A stretch of DNA of 64,000 bases from positions 1,550,001 to 1,614,000 of the forward strand of contig OZ220717.1 of assembly GCA_965116625.1 (NCBI GenBank), in the 5' to 3' direction. This document shows, piece after piece, positions 25,920 to 33,840 of this stretch. Every line of letters begins with the position of its first letter. Position 1 is the first letter of the stretch. The notes under the pieces are model-generated. The model saw only the letters and a program-made list of their open reading frames with translations, was not told where the DNA came from and did not search any database. This DNA is from VXNE01 sp965116625. Its GTDB lineage: Bacteria; Pseudomonadota; Gammaproteobacteria; Pseudomonadales; Azotimanducaceae. The position numbers and the translations under genes were made by a program.

Positions 25920-27692
25920 GTGGCCGTATTCCGCGCTTTCCCATCGTCACTGCGCTTCCAGAGGCGGTTGTTCCCCTACATCCCGCCTCTTCTGGCGTTG
26001 CTGGTCGTGTCTTGGCTCGCGCTGTTCATGGGTACGCCCAGCGACGAGCTTTCGCTGGATGCCGACCTGGACTCCGACCTGTGTCCGAGCCGGGAGGGAG
26101 ACATACCTGAAAGGGCCGTGTTTCTGCTCGACCTTCGCAAGCCACTGGATGTCGGGCAGACTTCGCTTCCGGCCGCCCTGCTGCGCGAAATGACGATGGA
26201 ACTCGACGCCAATACGGAGTTGCAGGTGTTCGCGGTCACGGGCACCTCCGCCGCGCCGAGGCGTCTCCTGGATCACGCGTGCAAACCCTACGACAACGCC
26301 GAACTGGGCGTAGACGGCGCTGCGGTCGCGCCCGATTGCAATGATATCCCGTCCGCATTGCCGACATCGGTGCGCGAAAGGGCCAGCCGCTTCTGCGAGT
26401 GGCGGAGCAGGTTGCGTGGCCGCCTGGAGGAGTTGGCTATCCAACAACGCGATCAGCCGGTCGCAAACGCGTTCCTGGTCGAGGCTATCGAAGACACAGT
26501 CCTTGATTTCGCGGAGTTTTCCGGGCGGCGCTCCCTCTACATCTTTTCGGACATGATGCAATACGCAACCTGGCATTCGCAGACGGAAGGGATAGTGGAG
26601 CACATCGCCTTCGTCGAACCGCGACAGGTTGGGACCAGCTTCGCGCCGCCACCACGCATTGTTGACGACCTCCGGGTGACGATTTTCTATTTGCCCCGCC
26701 GAGGCGTCACCGAAGACTCGCAGACGAGGATCGACCACAAGGATTTCTGGCGCGACTATTTCGCTGATTTTGCCGGTACGGACATCGAGTTCGAGGATCA
26801 ACCGGTCATGTCGGCCTACGAGGCGGAGTCGCTCGCGACCGAGCCCACGGAGATCGAGCTATTGGCACGGGAACGAGAGCAGTTGCGTCTCGAGCAGGAA
26901 GAGATAGAGCGCGCGTTGGCGGCGGTCGAGAGGGAAAGGACAGCGCTTGAGACGGCCCGGCAACTGGCTGCCGAGGAAAGGGAAGCGCGGGAAGCCCAGT
27001 TGCGGCGGCAGGAGGAACTCGCGCGAGCCCGGGAGTCGGAACGTGAAGTGGAGAGACAGAGGCTCGAAGCTGAGCGAATCCGTCTGCAAGAGGAGCGTTC
27101 CGAGGTCGAACGTCGTCTTGTCGCCGGGACATTGGCGGCGCAGCCGGCGGAAGATGCGGTAGCGCGGGAATCGAACCTGGAGCCGAGAGAATCCCCAGTC
27201 GCGTCGATCAGTCCGCCCCGGTCGATCCTGGCTCGATCGGTCGATCCGGATGCCGGAGAGGAAACGGCGGAACGAGCCGTGCCTCATTCGTCAGTAGATT
27301 CATCCGCACCGGGCATTGCACATTGCGCGACGCAACTGAAGCCGGAGTTCGCGACGGCTGGGGATTTTTATCCCGGGAATCGACGCGTGAACTACGGTGG
27401 CGCAGTGATCACTATTCGCTACGCACTCGATACCGAAGGCGAGACGGTGGACGACGAGACAACGGTGGTCGTCGAGAGCTCCAACGCGACCCGGTCCCGG
27501 TTCCTCGACGCGTTGGTCCAGGATACGGTGGAACTGGTCAGAAGTTGGGAGTTCGCCTACACCCAGGGCGATGCCTGTGAGCGGTCTCAGGTGCAGACGG
27601 CGGTCTTCAGGTATCGCTCCAAGTGTGTCGGTGCCCCCGTGCCCAAGTGTCGGACCATCCAGTCGGGCGTAACGCTATCGGCGGGAAGCTGA
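25920..27692 (+). CDS. Membrane-anchored coiled-coil protein with TonB-like C-terminal domain
   Basis: This 590-residue protein is probably an inner-membrane anchored periplasmic protein. A helix at about residues 20-38 (YIPPLLALLVVSWLALFMG) follows a short basic tail. Residues 62-290 form a globular domain with alternating strands (AVFLLDLRKPLDVGQTS, LQVFAVTG, RSLYIFSDMMQYA) reminiscent of a von Willebrand A-like fold without a clean MIDAS. Residues 310-400 are an almost continuous Glu/Arg-rich coiled coil. Residues 484-566 (FYPGNRRVNYGG, VITIRYALDTEGETVDD, LVRSWEFAY) resemble the TonB C-terminal domain. GTG 25920 is the likely start. The domain order suggests an envelope-spanning role. No family was confidently recognised. 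Confidence 0.7.
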   Translation: MAVFRAFPSSLRFQRRLFPYIPPLLALLVVSWLALFMGTPSDELSLDADLDSDLCPSREGDIPERAVFLLDLRKPLDVGQTSLPAALLREMTMELDANTELQVFAVTGTSAAPRRLLDHACKPYDNAELGVDGAAVAPDCNDIPSALPTSVRERASRFCEWRSRLRGRLEELAIQQRDQPVANAFLVEAIEDTVLDFAEFSGRRSLYIFSDMMQYATWHSQTEGIVEHIAFVEPRQVGTSFAPPPRIVDDLRVTIFYLPRRGVTEDSQTRIDHKDFWRDYFADFAGTDIEFEDQPVMSAYEAESLATEPTEIELLAREREQLRLEQEEIERALAAVERERTALETARQLAAEEREAREAQLRRQEELARARESEREVERQRLEAERIRLQEERSEVERRLVAGTLAAQPAEDAVARESNLEPRESPVASISPPRSILARSVDPDAGEETAERAVPHSSVDSSAPGIAHCATQLKPEFATAGDFYPGNRRVNYGGAVITIRYALDTEGETVDDETTVVVESSNATRSRFLDALVQDTVELVRSWEFAYTQGDACERSQVQTAVFRYRSKCVGAPVPKCRTIQSGVTLSAGS

Positions 27693-27697
27693 TGACG

Positions 27698-27717
27698 CCA
27701 CCAGGCGAGCCTGGTGG
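27698..27717. terminator. Hairpin between convergent genes
   Basis: CCACCAGG, loop CGAG, CCTGGTGG forms an 8-bp perfect stem five bases after the stop codon of the coiled-coil/TonB-like gene. Before the insertion sequence arrived, the convergent outer-membrane-type gene ended about 10 bases further on, so the hairpin probably terminated both transcripts. No U-tract is present. Confidence 0.6.
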
Positions 27718-27733
27718 AGCAAGCGGGTCATAG

Positions 27734-27751
27734 AGAATCGAACGTATAGTT
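27734..27751. repeat. Left copy of 18-bp target-site duplication
   Basis: AGAATCGAACGTATAGTT directly abuts the left end of the insertion sequence and is repeated exactly at 29277-29294. Read on the minus strand it belongs to the last codons of the outer-membrane-type gene (N-Y-T-F-D-S). In this left copy the frame continues as CTA TGA, which is the original Leu and stop. Confidence 0.9.
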
Positions 27752-27809
27752 GTTAGGCCAAAGCCGTAATGTCCCCTTTGTGCAAAGTTAAAGTGTCCCC
27801 TTTTTCGAG
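27752..27809 (+). repeat. Left terminal inverted repeat of the insertion sequence
   Basis: This 58-base end contains two TGTCCCCTT boxes preceded by CAAAG-type spacers. It pairs with the reverse complement of 29219-29276 over most positions. The doubled box probably represents two transposase-binding sites. Confidence 0.85.
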
Positions 27810-27850
27810 ATCGAGGGGGCGTTTTGTCGAGCGGGGAGGTGCGACTGAGC

Positions 27851-29122
27851 ATGCGGGAGGCGGATCGCGCCGGCGTGATCCGGCAGGTGGTTGAGAAGCG
27901 GCTGAAGCAGCGCGAGGCGGCGGAGCGGCTGAGGCTGAGCGTGCGCCAGGTGAAGCGTCTGGCGGCGCGCTACCGGGAACGCGGCGCGGCGGGGCTGGTG
28001 TCGGGTCATCGCGGCAAGCGCTCGAACAACGCGATCGACGCGGCGGTGCGACGCGAGGTTCTGGAGTTGGTGCGGGAGCGCTACTGGGACTTCGGTCCGA
28101 CGTTCGCGCGCGAGAAGCTGGTGGAGGATCACGGCTGCCGGCTGTCGGCGGAGACGCTTCGGCAGTGGATGATGGCGGATGGGTTGTGGCGGTCGAAGGC
28201 GCGCCGGGAGCCGCGGTCGCATCCGAGCCGTCCGCGGCGGGAGTGCGTGGGGGACCTGGTGCAGATCGACGGTTCTCCGCACGACTGGTTCGAGGGGCGC
28301 GGGCCGGCCTGCACGCTGATCGTGTACGTGGACGACGCGACGACGCGGCTGCTGGCGACGGGGTTCTTCGCGAAGGAGACGACCGAGGCGTACATGCGGA
28401 CCACGCGCGCGCATCTCGAGGCGCACGGCCGGCCGGTGGCGTACTACTCGGACCGCTACGGGGTGTTCCGAGTCAACCGCCGCGACCGGGAGGGCGAGCT
28501 GACGCAGTTCGGGCGGGCGCTGCGGACGCTGGATATCGCGTCGATCCACGCGCACAGCCCGCAGGCGAAGGGGCGCGTGGAGCGCGCCAACCGGACGCTG
28601 CAGGACCGGCTGGTGAAGGAGATGCGGCTGCGCGGGATCGGCGACATGGCGGCGGCCAACGCCTACCTGCCGGAGTTCATGGCGGACTTCAACCGGCGCT
28701 TCGCGGTGGCGCCGCGCGCCGCGCAAGACGCGCACCGGGAGGTGCTGCACGACGCCGGGGAGCTGGATCTGATCCTGTGCGAGCAGCACGCGCGCAAGCT
28801 GACGAAGAACCTGGCGATCAGCTTCGAGGGCCGGCTGTACCAGGTGACGGGACGCGGCAAGGGCCATCGCCTGCGTGGCGCCGCGGTGACGGTGTGCAAG
28901 GGCTTCGACGGCGCGGTGACGGTGCTGCGCGACGGCCGCGAACTGCCGGTCCGGCTGCTGGCCGAAGGCGAACCGCCGGCGCCGGTGGAGGACGAGAAGA
29001 CGGTGCGCCTGCGGGTCGAGCGGGCGAAGGCGGAGCAGCGGTCGCGACCGGCGTGGAAGCCGCCGCCGGATCATCCCTGGCGGCGACCGCTCAAGCCCGA
29101 GGCGGACGTGGCCGCCGGATGA
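27851..29122 (+). CDS. DDE transposase of the insertion sequence (ISNCY family type)
   Basis: This 423-residue transposase has an N-terminal helix-turn-helix (QREAAERLRLSVRQVKRLAARYRERGAAGLVSGHRGK), a second HTH-like segment (GPTFAREKLVEDHGCRLSAETLRQWM) and an rve integrase core. Candidate catalytic residues are Asp in VQIDGSPHDWFEGRG, Asp in YYSDRYGVFR and Glu in AKGRVERANRTLQDRLVKEMR. The C-terminal part (EHARKLTKNLAISFEGRLYQV) is typical of the ISNCY/IS1202 group. ATG 27851 gives the usual MREADRAGVI start; an upstream TTG at 27824 is possible. The gene has no frameshift or stop, so the element may be active. Confidence 0.92.
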   Translation: MREADRAGVIRQVVEKRLKQREAAERLRLSVRQVKRLAARYRERGAAGLVSGHRGKRSNNAIDAAVRREVLELVRERYWDFGPTFAREKLVEDHGCRLSAETLRQWMMADGLWRSKARREPRSHPSRPRRECVGDLVQIDGSPHDWFEGRGPACTLIVYVDDATTRLLATGFFAKETTEAYMRTTRAHLEAHGRPVAYYSDRYGVFRVNRRDREGELTQFGRALRTLDIASIHAHSPQAKGRVERANRTLQDRLVKEMRLRGIGDMAAANAYLPEFMADFNRRFAVAPRAAQDAHREVLHDAGELDLILCEQHARKLTKNLAISFEGRLYQVTGRGKGHRLRGAAVTVCKGFDGAVTVLRDGRELPVRLLAEGEPPAPVEDEKTVRLRVERAKAEQRSRPAWKPPPDHPWRRPLKPEADVAAG

Positions 29123-29218
29123 CGGCGGCGCCGCCGCGCTCTTCGGTCGCTCCGCTCCCTTCGCGCGCGGCCACCCGGCAAAGCCAACGGCTGCCCAGAA
29201 CCCGCAATCCTCGACCCG

Positions 29219-29276
29219 AACGCCAAGGGGACATTTCTACTTTGGAGAAAAGGGGACACTTCTACTTTGCGTTGAC
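29219..29276 (-). repeat. Right terminal inverted repeat of the insertion sequence
   Basis: This end contains AAGGGGACA twice (29225-29233, 29250-29258). Its outermost 15 bases supply the last four codons (V-N-A-K) and the stop of the neighbouring minus-strand gene. Confidence 0.85.
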
Positions 29277-30146
29277 AGAATCGAACGTATAGTTTGCTGT
29301 CGCGCCGAATATGCTTGAGGCGGCGGCGTTTCGCCCGTCGATAACGGACCCGCCAAACAGGCTCAGGCTGATGTTCTCGGTGACGCTGTAATACAGTCTC
29401 GCCCCCAGCGTCTGCGTGTCTTCCTCGATTTCGGGAAATCTGTCGGGTGCGAACCCCGGGCCGCCGATCTGCAGTCCGGAGGTGGAGTCCACCATTCGGT
29501 ACTCGACGCCCATTGTCAGGGAGTCGTTCAGCAACCAGATGCCGGACAGGTTGGCGAAACGTTCTCCCGGAATATTGCCGTCACGCCGCCTCATCCCGAA
29601 CTCGGCGGAAAGGCCGAGTTGATCGCCCAGGAACCGCCCCACCACGACGGAGGCCTCGTAGCCATCGCCGCCATCTCCCAGGGAGTTGATGAATCCCGTC
29701 TCGTAGTCGCCCGCGAGAATCACGCCGGCGCGCAGGGCAATGCTCGGCAAATCGGAGATGACCTCGTCCACCAGACGCCAGGTGATCCCGATACTCGTGT
29801 CGACCCTGCCGCTGAAACTCTCGCTGGGGGTCGGGATTCCCGGCCCGACCATGAACTGACTCCTGCCCCGTCCCGTCAGCACATCGAGGGCGAAGCTGTC
29901 GTTAACGCCGTAGCTCCCTCCCACCCACAGGGTGTTCTGGGACAGTTCCTCCTGTCCGCCGCCGGGCAGCGGCCGTTTCGCTTCTCCGCGGTAGAACTCT
30001 TCTGCCGATTGAGAAACGAAGGAAAAGCCGAGGTGGCCAGTGCCGGGCTCGGGCAGCCACGCGGAAGCATCCGCGAACACCTGCCGCGGGGCCAGGCAGA
30101 AAACGATGGCCGTGAAGGTAAGTGCCGTAGCTATGAGACGATTCAT
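29262..30146 (-). CDS. Outer-membrane beta-barrel-like protein, C-terminus altered by IS insertion
   Basis: This 294-residue protein has a signal peptide (MNRLIATALTFTAIVFCLAPRQVFA) and long amphipathic strands (GHLGFSFVSQ, TLWVGGSYGVNDSFALDVLTGRG, IGITWRLVDE, GAQLYYSVTE-type repeats), like transporter or meta-pathway outer-membrane barrels. Its stop codon lies inside the insertion sequence end. Without the element the frame would read Asp-Ser-Leu-stop; now it reads Asp-Ser-Val-Asn-Ala-Lys-stop. The gene is therefore essentially intact, but its final strand, important for BAM recognition, gains three residues in place of the native end. A small exported protein gene lies 19 bases upstream on the same strand. 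Confidence 0.85.
   Translation of the reverse strand: MNRLIATALTFTAIVFCLAPRQVFADASAWLPEPGTGHLGFSFVSQSAEEFYRGEAKRPLPGGGQEELSQNTLWVGGSYGVNDSFALDVLTGRGRSQFMVGPGIPTPSESFSGRVDTSIGITWRLVDEVISDLPSIALRAGVILAGDYETGFINSLGDGGDGYEASVVVGRFLGDQLGLSAEFGMRRRDGNIPGERFANLSGIWLLNDSLTMGVEYRMVDSTSGLQIGGPGFAPDRFPEIEEDTQTLGARLYYSVTENISLSLFGGSVIDGRNAAASSIFGATANYTFDSVNAK
29277..29294. repeat. Right copy of 18-bp target-site duplication
   Basis: This is identical to 27734-27751 and directly abuts the right end of the insertion sequence. It lies inside the coding sequence of the outer-membrane-type gene. Confidence 0.9.
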
Positions 30147-30165
30147 TTCCTTAAACTCCCGACCG

Positions 30166-30531
30166 TTACAGCCTGTACCGCCGTGTGAGGTAGTAGTTCA
30201 CCAATTCCAACCGAGTGGTGCAGTCTTCAGCCTTGCCGTCGCAGAGAACCTTGATGTGCTCATCGTCCGACGTGCTCACCTTGTTCTCATCGAATGCCGA
30301 CTCGATACTGTCCTTCAGGCTCCGGGCCCGTGAACGATTGAGTTCGCGCCTGCTTATCGGGCAGTTCCTGCATACCAGTTCGCGGAACGTGATGGACTTG
30401 CCGAGGGCATATGCCGCGCGGGTATTGATCTTTCCGGCGCCCGGCGCGACGGAGCCCGACGCGGACGCCGGAACGGAAACCAGGGCAATCCCGGCGAGCA
30501 ACAGGACTCCAAGACAGATCAGGCGCGGCAC
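30166..30531 (-). CDS. Small exported protein of unknown function
   Basis: This 121-residue protein has an N-terminal signal peptide (LICLGVLLLAGIALVSVPASASG). The mature part contains two Cys pairs, CRNCPIS and LCDGKAEDC, and a basic stretch (RRELNRSRARSLKD), ending LVNYYLTRRYRL. The GTG at 30531 has AGGAGG six bases upstream; longer upstream frames run antisense into nothing recognisable. It is 19 bases upstream of the outer-membrane-type gene and probably cotranscribed. The Cys-x-x-Cys could bind a metal or heme, but CRNCPI lacks the CxxCH of a c-type cytochrome. Confidence 0.7.
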   Translation of the reverse strand: MPRLICLGVLLLAGIALVSVPASASGSVAPGAGKINTRAAYALGKSITFRELVCRNCPISRRELNRSRARSLKDSIESAFDENKVSTSDDEHIKVLCDGKAEDCTTRLELVNYYLTRRYRL

Positions 30532-30617
30532 TGTTTTCCTCCTGCCCGGTTCAACGCGATTCAGGGTCAGGCAACTGAGGCGGCCCTGATACAAGAAAAA
30601 CGGGTGCAGTGCAACAA

Positions 30618-30648
30618 GGACCCACCATTGGACCATTGGGATGGGTCC
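30618..30648 (-). terminator. Possible terminator after the PhyH-type gene
   Basis: GGACCCA (30618-30624) pairs with TGGGTCC (30642-30648), with further partial pairing inside. It lies nine bases beyond the stop codon of the minus-strand PhyH-type gene. No U-tract is visible, and the remaining 125-base gap also serves as upstream region for the small exported protein. Confidence 0.35.
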
Positions 30649-30656
30649 GGGTTTGC

Positions 30657-31553
30657 TTACCTTGGACGGTGACTGTCTCCCCAACTCTCGAAGTGCCGGC
30701 TCTCCAGGTTGCGCTGGTTCTCGTAGATGGATCCCTGGTGGGGAGCCGCCGGCAGCGGCATCCGTACGGGCACCGTCTCCAGCCGGGGGTGCAAGGTCGG
30801 CTTTCCCTTCACGATGCGGCCGTCGAATTCGATGAGGTCCCCGAGTTGTTCGACTCCGGCGAGCGGCCAGGCGTCGACCGCAGCGTATTCGTAGAACAGG
30901 ATGCGTCGTTGGCGTGTCGACGTATTCATCGCGGACCCATGCACGAGGCGGGCGTGGTGGATCGTCACCGTACCCGCCGGTGCATGGACCTCGCGGGCGC
31001 CGGAGACGTCCAGCCCGGCAGCGGAGACGTCGATTGCGCCACAGAAAGCGCCCTGGCTGTGATGGTCGTATATCGGGCCCAGGTGCGAGCCGGGCAGGAA
31101 CAGGAGCGGACCGTTGCCGGCGTCCATGTCGTCGAGCAGTATCCCGACCGCCAGCACGTCCTGGTTGGTGTGCGGATAAAACGCCCAGTCCTGGTGCCAC
31201 TCGACCGGTGAACCGTATTCCGCGGCCTTGATGTTCACCTTGCCGCCCGCGCGCAGCCGTATGTTCTGGCCGATGAGCGGCGTCAGCACGTCCATGATCG
31301 CGGGATGCGCCGCCAGTTCCCGGTAGAAGGGATGCGCGAGGTGCGGTTTCTTGATCCGGCGCACCCTCGGCGCATCGGCGCGATGGGAGTCCTCGAGGTC
31401 CAGCGCGTCGGTGTGCGCGTCAATGCCTGCGGCTCCGGCGACGATCTCGTCCGTGACGGTGCGCAATTCGTCGAGCGTGTCCTGTTCCAGCAGGCCGGCT
31501 ACCAGGACGTAGCCGTCTCTCTGGTACTGGGCGATCTGCGCGCGGCCAAGCAT
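30657..31553 (-). CDS. Phytanoyl-CoA dioxygenase (PhyH) family protein
   Basis: This 298-residue Fe(II)/2-oxoglutarate oxygenase has the iron ligands H-x-D in PVEWHQDWAFYPH and the distal His in HHARLVHGSAMN, followed by the 2-oxoglutarate Arg region (RRILFYEY). FLPGSHLGPIYDHH is a typical PhyH loop. Bacterial members hydroxylate diverse small molecules, so the substrate is open. It follows the beta-lactamase-like hydrolase gene with a 3-base gap, so the two are almost certainly cotranscribed. Confidence 0.88.
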   Translation of the reverse strand: MLGRAQIAQYQRDGYVLVAGLLEQDTLDELRTVTDEIVAGAAGIDAHTDALDLEDSHRADAPRVRRIKKPHLAHPFYRELAAHPAIMDVLTPLIGQNIRLRAGGKVNIKAAEYGSPVEWHQDWAFYPHTNQDVLAVGILLDDMDAGNGPLLFLPGSHLGPIYDHHSQGAFCGAIDVSAAGLDVSGAREVHAPAGTVTIHHARLVHGSAMNTSTRQRRILFYEYAAVDAWPLAGVEQLGDLIEFDGRIVKGKPTLHPRLETVPVRMPLPAAPHQGSIYENQRNLESRHFESWGDSHRPR

Positions 31554-31556
31554 GTG

Positions 31557-32804
31557 TTACGCGAGCGCCTGGTACACGAGACGTTGGAACGTCTCGGCGT
31601 AGTTGTTGTTCGGCATCGTTCCCGCACTCAGGACCTGGGTGAGACAGACGCACACCAGTTCCTCTTCCGGGTCGGCGAAGTAGTTGGTTCCAGCCGCCCC
31701 GCCCCATCCGTAGGTGCCGGCGGATCGCATCAGCGGAAAGCCGCCCCTCCCGTGGTACACCGAGACACCGAGGCCCCAGTGAGAGCCCGGATCAAAGGGG
31801 GTGGCGAGTTCCACGGTGTGGTCGCCGAGCATCATGTCGACCGTCTTGCGGCCGAGAATGCGCACGCCGTCCAGCTCGCCGCCGTCCAGCAGCATCTGGC
31901 CGAAACGGGCGTAGTCCCCGGCCGTGGAGAGGATGCCGCCGCTGTCGCCGCCGACGCCGAACTCGGTTCGGGGGCCAAGGTGTTTCTCGCTGGTCTCGGC
32001 TTTCTCCGCCACCACCAGTCGAACCTCGCCGTCTTTCTCGCGCGGCACGTAGCAAGCCCCGAATCGATCCAGGGCGCCGTCCTTGAGATAGAAATCCGTA
32101 TCCACCATGCCCAGCGGTTCGAAGATGTTCTCGCGGTAGAACGCGTCCAGCGGCTGCCCGCAGACCTCGGCAAGAATCGCGCCCACCACGGGATATCCCA
32201 TGTGGTAGACGAAGCGCTCTCCCGGGTGCGCGGCGAGTGGAATCCCGGCCAGCGCCCGCACGCGTTCGCGGTTGTCCGGCGTCGGCGCGTCGTCTTCGCG
32301 GGACATCCACCCCAGGGTCCTGAGGGCGTCGCCGTACTGCTGGCGATAGAAGCTCGGCATCGTTGCGGGGTCGGTGAAGCTCGTGGTGTTGGCGATGCAG
32401 TCACGTATCGTGATCGGCCGCCTGGCGGGTTCCGTGGACATCGGGTCGCTCGCGACGCGCACCCGGCTGTCCGCGAACTCCGGCAGGAACTTCGAAACGG
32501 GGTCATCGGGGGTGAGCACGCCGCGCTCGAACAGGATCATCGTGGCGACGCTGGTCACGGGCTTGCTGTTGGAGTACATCCGGCACAGCGTGTTGGTTGT
32601 TGCCGGTGCGCCGGTGTCGAAGTCGAGTACGCCGCGCGCGTCGAGGTGGACCAGTTGCCCGCGGCGGGCCACCAGCGTGATGAGGTTGGGGACGCGCCTG
32701 TCGTCCACGAACTCCTGCATGGCCGGACCGATGCGCGACAGGCGTTCCGGATCGAAGCCAAGGGTTTTGGGGTCGCCAGCCGGCAGGGGAGACGCGTCGG
32801 TCAT
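31557..32804 (-). CDS. Serine hydrolase of the beta-lactamase/class C esterase family
   Basis: This 415-residue penicillin-binding-protein-like hydrolase has the nucleophile motif S-x-x-K in MYSNSKPVTSVATM. The usual Y-x-N is replaced by a Tyr in ERFVYHMGYPVVG, as in EstB-type esterases. GWGGAAGTNYFADPEEELVCV near the C-terminus corresponds to the third motif region of this family. There is no signal peptide, so an intracellular esterase is more likely than a beta-lactamase. ATG 32804 has AAGAGGA at good spacing; 32810 is the alternative. It is upstream of and coupled to the PhyH-type gene. Confidence 0.87.
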   Translation of the reverse strand: MTDASPLPAGDPKTLGFDPERLSRIGPAMQEFVDDRRVPNLITLVARRGQLVHLDARGVLDFDTGAPATTNTLCRMYSNSKPVTSVATMILFERGVLTPDDPVSKFLPEFADSRVRVASDPMSTEPARRPITIRDCIANTTSFTDPATMPSFYRQQYGDALRTLGWMSREDDAPTPDNRERVRALAGIPLAAHPGERFVYHMGYPVVGAILAEVCGQPLDAFYRENIFEPLGMVDTDFYLKDGALDRFGACYVPREKDGEVRLVVAEKAETSEKHLGPRTEFGVGGDSGGILSTAGDYARFGQMLLDGGELDGVRILGRKTVDMMLGDHTVELATPFDPGSHWGLGVSVYHGRGGFPLMRSAGTYGWGGAAGTNYFADPEEELVCVCLTQVLSAGTMPNNNYAETFQRLVYQALA

Positions 32805-32926
32805 GCTCATTCCTCTTGCGGATACGTGGCGCGCGACGTTACCACATGGACACCAGCCGTTGCGTTTGGCAAGGGTTTGCGGCGAGTGAAACAATACGCT
32901 CCGTTTCGTGCCTGTCCGGAGAGTCC

Positions 32927-33811
32927 GTGCCGGTCATCGTTCCGCCGATCAAGGCCCAGGGCATCAAGACGAAGCTGGTGCCGTGGATCCAGTCATGCGT
33001 GCCCCCTGCGGAAGGCCGGTGGGTGGAGCCTTTTCTCGGCACCGGCGTGGTCGCGTTCAACTGCGGATTCCGGCGTGCGGTCCTCGGCGACGCCAACCCG
33101 CATGTCATACGGTTCTACAGCCAGGTCCAGCTCGGCTTGATTTATCCGGAACGCGTGCGGACCTACCTGGAGGAGGAAGGAGCGTGTCTTCGCACCGCCG
33201 CCGGCAGCCATTACAACCGTGTGAGGGACCGCTTCAACCGGACCCACGACCCGCTCGACTTCCTGTTCCTCTCGCGCGCGGGGTTCAACGGCATGATGCG
33301 GTTCAACCGGCGCGGCGAGTGGAACATCCCCTTCTGCAAGAAGCCGAACCGGTTCAGCAAGGCGTATGTCACGAAGATCGCGAACCAGGTCGGGGCGGCG
33401 GCGCGGGCCATCGAACCCGGCTGGCGTTTCCTGCACGCCCCTTTCCCGGAACTCATCGCCATGGCGGGACCGGACGATGTCATTTACTGCGATCCACCCT
33501 ACTGGGGAAGGCACGTCGACTACTACGGTAGCTGGGACGAGGCGGACGAGCGGCGACTGTTCGAGGCGCTCTCCAATACCCGGGCGCGTTTCCTGCTGTC
33601 GACCTGGCACCACAACGCGTACCGCGAGAACGACATGGTGAAGCGCTACTGGGGCAGGTTCCACGTCGAGACCCGGGATCACTTCTACCACGCGGGTGCG
33701 AGGAGGCGAAACAGGAACGCGGTGGTGGAAGCCCTGGTCTGCAACTTCGAGCCGCACCGGGCGTTGGGGAATCGGGCTTGCGCCTCTCAGACCTGCGGAA
33801 ATGCACCATAA
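32927..33811 (+). CDS. D12-class DNA adenine-N6 methyltransferase (Dam-like)
   Basis: This 294-residue methyltransferase has the AdoMet motif WVEPFLGTGVVAFN at residues of about 30-43 and the catalytic DPPYWGRHVDYY. FLFLSRAGFNGMMRFNRRGEWNIPF is the D12/Dam substrate-side segment (compare RxxGFNGLxRxN). It should methylate adenine in a short palindrome such as GATC, but specificity cannot be read. GTG 32927 with GGAGAG upstream is preferred. No restriction endonuclease is adjacent: upstream is the divergent esterase, downstream a GST gene whose possible start overlaps this stop (TAATG). It is probably an orphan methylase with regulatory or mismatch-repair use. Confidence 0.88.
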   Translation: MPVIVPPIKAQGIKTKLVPWIQSCVPPAEGRWVEPFLGTGVVAFNCGFRRAVLGDANPHVIRFYSQVQLGLIYPERVRTYLEEEGACLRTAAGSHYNRVRDRFNRTHDPLDFLFLSRAGFNGMMRFNRRGEWNIPFCKKPNRFSKAYVTKIANQVGAAARAIEPGWRFLHAPFPELIAMAGPDDVIYCDPPYWGRHVDYYGSWDEADERRLFEALSNTRARFLLSTWHHNAYRENDMVKRYWGRFHVETRDHFYHAGARRRNRNAVVEALVCNFEPHRALGNRACASQTCGNAP

Positions 33812-33840
33812 TGGTGGACACGCAATCGGCGGAGACGGAC

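Larger units (their letters stand above)
27752..29276 (+). mobile_element. Complete insertion sequence, ISNCY/IS1202-like, 1525 bp
   Basis: The element has 58-base imperfect terminal inverted repeats that align without gaps. Each begins GT-t/c-A and carries two copies of TGTCCCCTT about 24-25 bases apart (27770-27778 and 27794-27802 at the left; reverse complements at 29225-29233 and 29250-29258 at the right). It carries a single intact transposase gene and is flanked by an 18-bp direct repeat. Long duplications of this size are known for the IS1202/ISTde1 group rather than for IS481 or IS3. The intact gene and exact duplication point to a recent insertion. Family naming is from memory of the transposase type. 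Confidence 0.9.

Noticed and set aside
27788..29074. A 428-codon minus-strand frame inside the insertion sequence
   Set aside because: It is antisense to the transposase, with an extreme His/Arg/Leu composition and no family match.
30532..31200. A 344-codon minus-strand frame extending the small exported protein upstream
   Set aside because: The upstream part is a shadow of the PhyH-type gene; the signal peptide and Shine-Dalgarno place the real start at 30531.
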